Below the pieces are notes generated by a model. The model made no database searches. It was not told where the DNA came from and worked only from the letters and a program-made list of their open reading frames with translations. From NCBI RefSeq assembly GCF_014236855.1, contig NZ_CP051261.1, positions 4,216,001 through 4,280,000 of the forward strand: DNA of 64,000 nucleotides, given 5' to 3'. Shown in pieces: positions 26,758-34,070 of this stretch. A program made the translations under genes and the position numbers. Source of the DNA: Xanthomonas sp. SI. GTDB lineage: Bacteria > Pseudomonadota > Gammaproteobacteria > Xanthomonadales > Xanthomonadaceae. How positions within the stretch are numbered: position 1 is the first letter of the stretch; each line of letters starts with the position of its first letter.

Positions 26758-27938
26758 GGCATCGATTCTGAAAAAAGAGGGAGGTGGGACACCGCCGCGG
26801 CACGGCCGGGCACGAAACTGTCGAAGGGCTGGCCGCGCAGCGCGGCCACGATCCGCGCCGCTGCGCGGCCATCGCCGTAGGGGCTGGCGTGGGGCAGGAA
26901 CCGCGCGGGCCGCGCCGGCAGGTCGCAGGCCGCGGCGACCGCGGCCACGATCCGCGCCGGATCGGTGCCGACCAGGGTCACCACGCCGGCCTGGACCGCT
27001 TCGGGGCGCTCGGTGACCTCGCGCATCACCAGCACCGGCCGGCCCAGCGCCGGCGCTTCTTCCTGCACGCCGCCGGAATCGGTCAGCACCACGTGCGCGC
27101 GCTGCATCAGCCGCACGAAGGCGAGGTAGTCCTGCGGCGCAATCAGGTGCACGTTGTCCAGCCCGCCCAACTGCGCGTGGACCGGGCCCTGCACGTTCGG
27201 ATTCAGATGCACCGGGTAGACGATCTGCAGGTCCTTGCGCTGCGCCAGTTCGGCCAGCGCGCGGCAGATGTTGGCGAAGCCGTCGCCGAAGCTTTCGCGG
27301 CGATGCCCGGTGACCAGCAGCAACTTGCGCCGCGGATCCAGGAACGGGAACTGCGCATCCACCGTCGCGCGCAGCGCGGCATCGCGATCGAGCCGATCGA
27401 CAGTCAGTTGCAGCGCATCGATCACCGTGTTGCCGGTGACGCTGATGCGGCCGGACAGGTGCTCGCGCTGCAGGTTGTCGCGCGCGCTGGCAGTGGGCGC
27501 GAACAGATGGTCGGCGACCACGTCGATCACCCGCCGGTTCATTTCTTCCGGCCACGGCTGCTGCAGATTGCCGGTGCGCAGGCCCGCTTCGACGTGGCCG
27601 ACCGGGATGCGCCGATGGAACGCGGCCAGCGCGGCGCTCATCGCGGTGCTGGTATCGCCGTGCACCAGCACGCGGTCCGGCTGCAATTGCGCGTACAGCG
27701 CATCGAGTTTGGCGAGCAGCCGCGAACACAGGCCGTTGAGGGTCTGGTCGGCCACCATCACATCGAGATCGTGATCCGGCTGGATCGCGAACAACGCCAT
27801 CACCTGGTCCAGCATCGCCCGATGCTGTCCGGTGATACAGACCAGGGGCTCGATGTCCGGCGCGGCGCGCAACGCGCGGACCAGCGGCCCCATCTTGATC
27901 GCCTCGGGGCGCGTACCAAAAACGCAAAGAACCTTCAC
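26754..27938 (-). CDS. wecB: WecB, UDP-N-acetylglucosamine 2-epimerase (non-hydrolysing)
   Basis: A 394-residue cytosolic enzyme that converts UDP-GlcNAc to UDP-ManNAc. VKVLCVFGTRPEAIKMGPLV at the N-terminus, HGDTSTAMSAAL, VGHVEAGLRTGN, and LTDSGGVQEEAPALGRPVLVMREVTERPE are the family signatures. I prefer the GTG at 27938, preceded by GGAG at 6 bases, because homologues begin MKVL; an ATG at 27950 would add four residues. It is the first gene of the 11-gene operon and overlaps bcsB-like by 4 bases. No wecC or ECA genes are present here, so the UDP-ManNAc is most simply meant for the NfrB-like synthase. Confidence 0.93.
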   Translation of the reverse strand: MKVLCVFGTRPEAIKMGPLVRALRAAPDIEPLVCITGQHRAMLDQVMALFAIQPDHDLDVMVADQTLNGLCSRLLAKLDALYAQLQPDRVLVHGDTSTAMSAALAAFHRRIPVGHVEAGLRTGNLQQPWPEEMNRRVIDVVADHLFAPTASARDNLQREHLSGRISVTGNTVIDALQLTVDRLDRDAALRATVDAQFPFLDPRRKLLLVTGHRRESFGDGFANICRALAELAQRKDLQIVYPVHLNPNVQGPVHAQLGGLDNVHLIAPQDYLAFVRLMQRAHVVLTDSGGVQEEAPALGRPVLVMREVTERPEAVQAGVVTLVGTDPARIVAAVAAACDLPARPARFLPHASPYGDGRAAARIVAALRGQPFDSFVPGRAAAVSHLPLFSESMP

Positions 27939-27950
27939 CAACCACTCCAT

Positions 27951-27973
27951 TGGTCACCAACTAATGGTGACCA
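27951..27973. promoter_or_regulatory. Inverted repeat just upstream of wecB
   Basis: TGGTCACC (27951-27958), seven bases, and GGTGACCA (27966-27973) form a perfect inverted repeat. It overlaps the Clp/CRP-like box at 27966-27981 and could be part of the same operator or an mRNA hairpin before the wecB ribosome site. Confidence 0.5.
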
Positions 27974-27981
27974 TCGTCACA
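27966..27981 (-). promoter_or_regulatory. Clp/CRP-type box upstream of wecB operon
   Basis: On the operon strand the sequence is TGTGA-CGATGG-TCACC, one mismatch from the TGTGA-N6-TCACA consensus shared by CRP and the xanthomonad c-di-GMP-responsive regulator Clp. It lies about 28 bases before the start codon, so the promoter would probably be upstream or overlapping. That position suggests repression more than activation. Confidence 0.5.
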
Positions 27982-28413
27982 CAAGATGTGCGAACTGGTG
28001 TGTACAAATCGTGCGGACTACAAGACGATGGTCAGCCTGATGCGGCGCATCGCCAAGCGCAGCGGGGCGTTTGGCCTCCGTCCTGCGTGGGTGAAAGCTT
28101 GAATTTGCAGGGCATATCGCCAGCCTCGCGCTGGCGTCGCACAGGTGCGTGCGCCGCCGGCGGCACCGCGTTCCGCCGTCTCGCCGTCGCTGCACAACCG
28201 CTTGAATGGTGCGGCGCAGCGAGATATCGACCCCGCGCATCGCGCTGGCAGATGCTCAGCTTCGAACCCTGCGGCCTTGCTTCGGGTGCCGAAGCAAGGC
28301 CGCTGTCTGGCGCTGGCATCGGAGCCGCAGCCCCTCCCTGCAGGGTGTGCGACCGCTGGTCGCAAGCCCTGCGCGAGCGACTTCGGTCGCGATGCGGGAA
28401 GCGCGCTCCCGCC
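27982..28413. other. Non-coding, hairpin-rich region between wecB and bcsC
   Basis: About 430 bases without a supported gene. It holds the upstream region of the wecB operon and, downstream of bcsC, several hairpins: GCGAC-TTCG-GTCGC at 28377-28390 with a UUCG-type tetraloop, TGCGACC-GCT-GGTCGCA near 28346-28362, and a perfect 15-bp stem at 28271-28303. A single REP-like word (GCAGCCCCTCCCTGCAGGG) is near 28327. Confidence 0.6.
28271..28303. terminator. Perfect 15-bp hairpin downstream of bcsC
   Basis: GCGGCCTTGCTTCGG and its exact complement CCGAAGCAAGGCCGC enclose a 3-base loop. It lies about 110 bases after the bcsC stop in the direction of transcription. No T-run follows on either strand, so it may stop 3' exonucleases or be a palindromic repeat rather than an intrinsic terminator. 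Confidence 0.4.
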
Positions 28414-31400
28414 CTACTCGCCCACGTACGGCGAGGCCAGCACCTGCGGGCGGCGGCCGAGGCCGGCGCCGAGCCGGTCGAGCACGAAGCGCACGTAGAG
28501 GTTGGTGCTGAACTGGTTGTAGTCGCGGGCGTTGTTGAAGATCAGCCGCCCGCCCAGGAACAGCTGCGGGGCCAGTTGCCACTCGGCCGCGCCGGCGACG
28601 TTGTAGGACACGCCGGTCTTGCTCTGCCCGGCGTAGACCGGCGCGGTGTAGGTGTCCACCAGGCCCAGCAGCGCGGCCAGCGATGCGGCGTCGTAGGCGT
28701 CCTGCTGCATCTGCGCGCTGGTCGGGAAGTAGTTGCTGTCGTCGCTGCGGAAATGCTGCACGCCGACGCTGGCGTCCACGCTCCAGTTGACCTTGCGCCC
28801 GGACGAACGCCCGCTCCAGTGCACCGGGAAGCCGAGATCGACGTAGTCCTGCGGGCTGAAGTAGCCGCCCTGGCCGTAGGTGTAGCCGCTCAGGTTCTTG
28901 TCGTACTGCATCGCGGTCAGGTTGAGGCCGGCGGTCAGCGACTGGTTCTCGGTCTCCAGCGCGTGCACGTACACGCCCAGGTCCACCTGGCGGTGGTCGT
29001 TGTCGGCGACGTTGTGGCCGACCAGGCGATCGGCGGTCAGGTTGGCGTAGCCGCCGAGCAGGCCGTTGTCGAGCGTGGCCGACAGGCGCACGCCGTTGCT
29101 GGTCACCCCGCCCCAGCTGAGCCCGGCGCGGCCGTCGTCGACGCCGGCGAAGGACAGCAGGCTGTCGCTGACCGCGCGCCGGAACGCCTGGCCCGAATAG
29201 GTCAGGTTCTCGCCGATCTGGCCGCGGTAGCCGACGCCGCCGACGATGCGCTGCTCGGGGAAGCCGACCGGGGTGCTGCCGAGGTCGGCCGCGAAGCCGC
29301 CGTGCTTGTACTTCACCGACACGCCGACGCCGCTGGCGTCCTGGCCCATGCGCCGCGAGGCCGCGCCGTTGGCCGCCATCGTGTACAACGCCTGGCTGAA
29401 GCCGGCCGGGGTCAGGCTGGCCGCGGTGGTGTTGGCGGCCAGCGCCTGGAAGCGGGCGATGTCGGCCGCGCTGAGATCGGCGCTGCGCGAGGCGTCGCCG
29501 AGGATGTTGCTGGCCAGAGTGCTGATCGACACGTCCGCGGCGACGTTGCCGAGCAGGAACGCCGACAGCGGCTCGGCGTACAGCGCCTGCAGCGCCGCGG
29601 CTTCGCGCTGCGCGTTGGTCAAGGTGGCGTCGGTGTCGTTGTACAGCTCGTTGTACAGGCCGGTGTTCACTGCATAGGTGCGCAGCGCGTTGCGGGTGGC
29701 GTTGGTGTCGCCCTCGGTGAGCAGCAACTGGTACAAATCGCTGCCGATCAGCTCGTTGACCGGGGTGCGATCGGCGGCCAGCGCATCGCCCATCGCCGCG
29801 GTCGGGCCGGCGCCGAAACGGCTGGCGGTGGAATAGGCGGTGTCGAGCGTGCCGGCGTCGAGCAGGGTCGGGGTGACATCGACGCTGAGCTTGCCCTCGC
29901 CGACCGCGAATTCGCCGTGCAGCGGCACTTCCAGATCGTTCAACTTGCCCAGTCCGGCCTCGCCGTCGCGCGCACGGTAGGTGGCGCCGGCGGCCAGGCT
30001 GTCGCTGTTCTCCGACTGCACTTCGCGCAGTTCGTCGAGCACCGTGCCGGTGCGCGCCGGGGTCGCCAGCGCCTGCGCCTGGCGCGCGCTGCCGGTGGTG
30101 GCGACGCGGTCGTCGGGATAGTAGGACGGGGCCAGGCTGGCCGCGGCCGGCGCGCGCTGGCCCGGCACCGGCAGTGCCGCCAACTGCACGCCGCCGGCCG
30201 CGCTGGCGGTGGCCGGCGGCGGCAGGTCGTCGCCGCCGCTGGCGTAAGCCGCGCCGGCACCGGCCGGCATCGCCGGGAGCGGAGCCTGGCCGGCCGCGGC
30301 ATAGGCCGGCGCCGGATAGCCGCCGCCGAGGCTGTCGGAGACCACCGCCGGGCTGCGCGGCATGCGGCCGCTCATGCCGGCGAACGGGTTCAGCGGGCGC
30401 CCGGCGCCGGCGAAGGACGCCGGCCCGTTGGCCGCCGGCAGGCCGTTGTCGTGCTGGCCGGCCTCGCGCGCCTGCGCCGCCAGTGCGGCGCGGAAATAGC
30501 TCTCGGCCTTGCGGCTCTTGCCGGCGCTGCGGTACACGCGGCCGGCGGCGCTCAACACCGCCGGCGAATCCGGCGCCTGCGCCAGCGCGCGCTGCAGATA
30601 GTCCTCGGCGCTGTCCAGGTCGCGCAGCGCGGCGGCGGTGTTGGCCGCGGCGATCAGCGTGTCCAGGTCGTTGGGCGATTGCTGCAGCTGCTGCTGGTAC
30701 AGCACCAGCGCCTGGCGCTGGTCGCCGGCACCGGCATACAGCCGCGCCAGCGCCGCCACCGCCTTCGGATCCTGGTTCTGCTGCGCCAGCAGCGGCGCCA
30801 GCGCGTCGTAGGCCGCTTCCAGGTTGCCCAGTTCGCGCAGCGCATCCACCTGGCGCAGCGTGTAGCCGCTGCGCAGCGCCTGGTAGCGGCGCTGCTGTTC
30901 GGCGTTCATGTCGGTGTCGCGCAACTGGCGCAGCGTGGCCGCCAGTTCCGCGTCCTGCTGCGCGCGCAGCAGCACGCTGGCGTACTGCAGCCGCGCCTCG
31001 GTGTTGGGGTTCTGCGCGACCAGGCGCTGCGCCAGGGTCAGCGCGCGCTGGTTGCTGCCGATGTCGGCGTAGGCGCCGGCCATCGATGCCAGCAGCGCCG
31101 GCTGTTCCAGCGCGCCGCCGAGCGCGGCCTCGGTGCGCGCCAGCAGCAGCTGCGCCTCGCCGGCGCGGCCCTGCTGTTGCAGCAGCCGCGCCTGCGCGGC
31201 CTGCTGCTCGACCCAGGCGGTGTTGCGCAGCGCGCTCATTTCCGCGGTCCGCGCCGCGCCGGGGACGCGTTCCAGGCTGGCGTAGGCGCTGGCCCAGTCG
31301 CCGCGTTCCTGCGCCAGCAACGCATTGGCGTACAGCGCCTCGGGCATGTCGCCATGCACCGCGAGCAGGCCATCCATCACGCTGCGCGCCTGGTCCGGAC

Positions 31401-32919
31401 GCCCGGCCTGCTGGTACAGCCGCGCCAGGTCCAGCCGCACCCACGGATCGCCGGGACGCTCGACCATCGCCGCTTCCAGTTCGCTCTGCGCCGAGACCGT
31501 GTCGCCGGCCTCCAGCGCCTGCTTGGCGCGGGCGCGCTGCACGTTGGAGCGCAGCGTGGTTTCGCCGCCGGCCTTCTCGCGCTGCGCCGGACTGAGCTTG
31601 GCGAACAGCGCGCTGGCCTCGTCGGCGCGGCCCTGGCGGCTGTACAGGCCGATCAGGCCCTGCAACGCGCCGGCATTGTCGGCGCTCAGCGCCAGCGCCT
31701 GGCGATAACTGCGCTCGGCCGCGGCCGCATCGCTGGCCGCCTGCAGGTCGCCGAGCAGCACGTAGCCGGTGGCTTCGTTGGGCTGCAATTTGAGCGACTG
31801 CTGGGTCAGGCGCAGCGCTTCGTCGCTGTCGCCGCGGCCACGCGCGGCCTGCGCCTGCTGCAGTTGCAGCCAGTAGCGCGCGCTGTCCAGCGCCGAACGC
31901 CACTTGCCGTTGCCGGCCGCGGCCGGACGCAGCAGTTCCTGCGCCTCGCCGAAGCGTTGCTGGCGCAGGCGCACCGAGCCCAGGCCGCCGAGCGCGTCGG
32001 CATCGCGCGGACGCGCGCGCAGTACCTGGGTGAAGCGCTGCTCGGCCACCGCCAGGTTGCCGGCGTTGAGCGCCTTGAACGCCTCGCCGAGTTGTTCGCC
32101 GGCCGGATCGCCGGCCTGCGCGGCACGTTGCTCGCCCAGCTTGGTGGCCTTGGCGGCGACCTCGGCATCGTTCGGATTGGCCGCCAGGAACGCCTGGTAC
32201 AGCGGCGCGTCGGCGTTGCCGGCATTGAGCCACAGCAGCGCCTGGCGCCAGGCTGCGCGTGCCGGGCCGCCGACATCGGGACGCTTGCTCATCGCGCCGA
32301 GCTGGGCGATGCCTTCGCGTCGCGACGGCTCGCGGTAGGTCAGCACCTGCGCCAGCGCCAGCGCCGCGGCGCCGTTGTTGGGCTGCGCGGCGACCAGCCG
32401 GCGCAGGCCGTCGCGGGCGCCGTCCCAGCCCTGCGGGGTGCCGGCCAGGGCCTGGTAGTACTCCAGCGCCAGGTGATCCGGCGGCGCCTTGCCGTCGAAC
32501 AGCGCCTGGTACTCGCGCACCGCTTCCACGTAGCGTCCGGCCGAGGCGGCGCGGCGCGCGTTGCGCAGGTTGACGCTGTCGCCAGTGCCACCGATCGCCT
32601 GGCTCAGGCGCTGCGTCTGCGGCGCCTGCGGATGGGTGTTCTGCAACTGCTGCAGGCGCTTGCGCGCCTCGCCCTGGCGGCCTTGCGCCAGGTCGATCTG
32701 GGCCAGGCCGAGCAGCGCATCGGGCTGGTTCGGGTCGACCCGCAGCAGCTTGCGCCAGGTATCGGCGGCGAGATCGTCGCGGCCCTGGTCGTGCCAGTAG
32801 TTGCCCTGGCTGACCAGTTGCTGGGTGGCGTTGCCGGTCTGCGCGTGCGCGTTGCCGGCGAGCAGGCACAGGTCGATCATGCCGGCCAGGTAGAGAGGCT
32901 TGAGTTTCATGCGGAACAT
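28414..32919 (-). CDS. bcsC: BcsC, cellulose exporter (TPR and outer-membrane barrel)
   Basis: A 1501-residue exported protein guiding cellulose through the periplasm and outer membrane. The signal peptide ends near LAGNAHA-QTG. About 20 TPR-type repeats fill residues 30-900 (for example YWHDQGRDDLAADTWRKLLRV, GLGSVRLRQQRFGEAQELL). A Pro/Ala/Gly-rich linker follows (about 850-980). The C-terminal barrel from about 1130 has the BcsC_C pattern (VSVKYKHGGFAADLGSTPVGF, GYRGQIGENLTYSGQAFRR, and the final FSTNLYVRFVLDRLGAGLG). It is longer than E. coli BcsC (1157) because of extra repeats and linker. The ATG at 32919 has a GGAGA site; another ATG at 32910 overlaps the bcsZ stop. It ends the bcs operon. 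Confidence 0.93.
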   Translation of the reverse strand: MFRMKLKPLYLAGMIDLCLLAGNAHAQTGNATQQLVSQGNYWHDQGRDDLAADTWRKLLRVDPNQPDALLGLAQIDLAQGRQGEARKRLQQLQNTHPQAPQTQRLSQAIGGTGDSVNLRNARRAASAGRYVEAVREYQALFDGKAPPDHLALEYYQALAGTPQGWDGARDGLRRLVAAQPNNGAAALALAQVLTYREPSRREGIAQLGAMSKRPDVGGPARAAWRQALLWLNAGNADAPLYQAFLAANPNDAEVAAKATKLGEQRAAQAGDPAGEQLGEAFKALNAGNLAVAEQRFTQVLRARPRDADALGGLGSVRLRQQRFGEAQELLRPAAAGNGKWRSALDSARYWLQLQQAQAARGRGDSDEALRLTQQSLKLQPNEATGYVLLGDLQAASDAAAAERSYRQALALSADNAGALQGLIGLYSRQGRADEASALFAKLSPAQREKAGGETTLRSNVQRARAKQALEAGDTVSAQSELEAAMVERPGDPWVRLDLARLYQQAGRPDQARSVMDGLLAVHGDMPEALYANALLAQERGDWASAYASLERVPGAARTAEMSALRNTAWVEQQAAQARLLQQQGRAGEAQLLLARTEAALGGALEQPALLASMAGAYADIGSNQRALTLAQRLVAQNPNTEARLQYASVLLRAQQDAELAATLRQLRDTDMNAEQQRRYQALRSGYTLRQVDALRELGNLEAAYDALAPLLAQQNQDPKAVAALARLYAGAGDQRQALVLYQQQLQQSPNDLDTLIAAANTAAALRDLDSAEDYLQRALAQAPDSPAVLSAAGRVYRSAGKSRKAESYFRAALAAQAREAGQHDNGLPAANGPASFAGAGRPLNPFAGMSGRMPRSPAVVSDSLGGGYPAPAYAAAGQAPLPAMPAGAGAAYASGGDDLPPPATASAAGGVQLAALPVPGQRAPAAASLAPSYYPDDRVATTGSARQAQALATPARTGTVLDELREVQSENSDSLAAGATYRARDGEAGLGKLNDLEVPLHGEFAVGEGKLSVDVTPTLLDAGTLDTAYSTASRFGAGPTAAMGDALAADRTPVNELIGSDLYQLLLTEGDTNATRNALRTYAVNTGLYNELYNDTDATLTNAQREAAALQALYAEPLSAFLLGNVAADVSISTLASNILGDASRSADLSAADIARFQALAANTTAASLTPAGFSQALYTMAANGAASRRMGQDASGVGVSVKYKHGGFAADLGSTPVGFPEQRIVGGVGYRGQIGENLTYSGQAFRRAVSDSLLSFAGVDDGRAGLSWGGVTSNGVRLSATLDNGLLGGYANLTADRLVGHNVADNDHRQVDLGVYVHALETENQSLTAGLNLTAMQYDKNLSGYTYGQGGYFSPQDYVDLGFPVHWSGRSSGRKVNWSVDASVGVQHFRSDDSNYFPTSAQMQQDAYDAASLAALLGLVDTYTAPVYAGQSKTGVSYNVAGAAEWQLAPQLFLGGRLIFNNARDYNQFSTNLYVRFVLDRLGAGLGRRPQVLASPYVGE

Positions 32920-34070
32920 TGGGTTCTCCAGGCGGGCTGCAGCAGGCCGTCTGCGGAAAAGCGATAGCGGTTATCGAGCCAGCCGCGCCCGAACAGGACC
33001 AGCACCCGATCGTAATAGGGAAGTTTCGCCGCGGCGGCATCGCCGGGCGCGGGAATCAGTTGCGCCTGCGCCTTCAGCAGCAGCGGTTGGCGCAGCGCGC
33101 TCAGGTACGGCAGCAGCGCGGCGGCGAAGCCGGGCGGCGCGGTGCCGCTGCCGACGCCCAGGCGCGTGTCCACCTTCTCGCTGAAATGGCCCTGCGCCTG
33201 CAACTGCTGCAGCGGACCGGACAGGTCCTCGAGCAGGGCATTGCGCAGCGGTTCGCCGGCATCGAGCATGCCCGCCCACAGGTACACGCGGACCGCGTCG
33301 TAGCTACCCAGCGCACCCTTGCCCGGATCGACCGCGAACGCGCGGCCGTCCCAGCCGATCCAGTCCGGGGCGAACCCGACCGGCGCGCTGTCGCGCAGCA
33401 GGCGTGCGCTGCGCTGCGCCAGTCCGGCCCACGGCCCTTTCGGATCGGCGGCGGCGAACCGGCGCAGCAGCTGGATCGGCATGTAGCTGGGATTGAGCGT
33501 CCAGCGCGGCGGCTTGGCGAAGCCCTGCATCGCCGGCAACAGCATGCCGCCGAAGCCGGGCAATTCGGCCAGTTCGTGGCGCCGCACCAGCGCCAGCATC
33601 TGCATGCCGGCCTGGGTGTAGCCGGGGCGCTTCCACAGGCGTCCGGCCTCCAGCAGTGCGTAGGCGATCCACAGGTCGGCGTCGCTGGCGGTGTTGTCGT
33701 CGAGCACGCGCCAGCTGCCGTCGCCGGCGCGGCCCCACAGCCAGGCCGGCAGCACCTGTTGCGGGCGGCCGCCGCTGAGGTTGTGCCGGGTCCAGCCGAG
33801 CAGCCGGTCGAACAGCACCTGATCGTTGGCGACCAGCGCGAAGAACAGCGCATAGGACTGGCCTTCGGAGGTGCTGCGCTGGTCGGCGTTGCTGAAATCG
33901 ATCACCCGCCCGCTGGCGTCGATGTGCTTGGCGACGAAGCCGGTCCACTCGCGCCACGGCGCGCAGGCCGCCGCTGCGGCGGCGGCCGGCAGCGATGGCA
34001 GCAGCGCCGCAGCGCCCGCGGCGAGCGCGCCGCCGAGCACGCGGCGGCGCTGTCGCGCGTGCGGGGTCAT
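32907..34070 (-). CDS. bcsZ: BcsZ, periplasmic endo-beta-1,4-glucanase (GH8)
   Basis: A 387-residue GH8 cellulase that trims nascent cellulose. The N-terminus is a Tat-like signal (ARQRRRVLGGALAAGAAALLP, cleavage after the Ala run). Catalytic motifs: STSEGQSYALFFALVAND with the acid Glu, and LDDNTASDADLWIAYALLEAG with the Asp pair of family 8. PSYMPIQLLRRFA and WIGWDGRAF follow as in BcsZ. The start overlaps bcsB by ATGA and the stop overlaps bcsC. The order bcsA-bcsB-bcsZ-bcsC is the classic arrangement. Confidence 0.94.
   Translation of the reverse strand: MTPHARQRRRVLGGALAAGAAALLPSLPAAAAAAACAPWREWTGFVAKHIDASGRVIDFSNADQRSTSEGQSYALFFALVANDQVLFDRLLGWTRHNLSGGRPQQVLPAWLWGRAGDGSWRVLDDNTASDADLWIAYALLEAGRLWKRPGYTQAGMQMLALVRRHELAELPGFGGMLLPAMQGFAKPPRWTLNPSYMPIQLLRRFAAADPKGPWAGLAQRSARLLRDSAPVGFAPDWIGWDGRAFAVDPGKGALGSYDAVRVYLWAGMLDAGEPLRNALLEDLSGPLQQLQAQGHFSEKVDTRLGVGSGTAPPGFAAALLPYLSALRQPLLLKAQAQLIPAPGDAAAAKLPYYDRVLVLFGRGWLDNRYRFSADGLLQPAWRTQCSA

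Noticed and set aside
22330..26880. Very long open frame of about 1500 codons on the + strand across nfrA/nfrB/bcsB-like genes
   Set aside because: Composition is His/Gln/Arg/Ala/Gly low complexity, the usual antisense shadow of high-GC genes, and the opposite strand carries intact recognisable proteins.
27832..32967. 1700-codon + strand frame opposite bcsC
   Set aside because: Antisense shadow of bcsC; no domain, and it crosses the hairpin-rich intergenic region.
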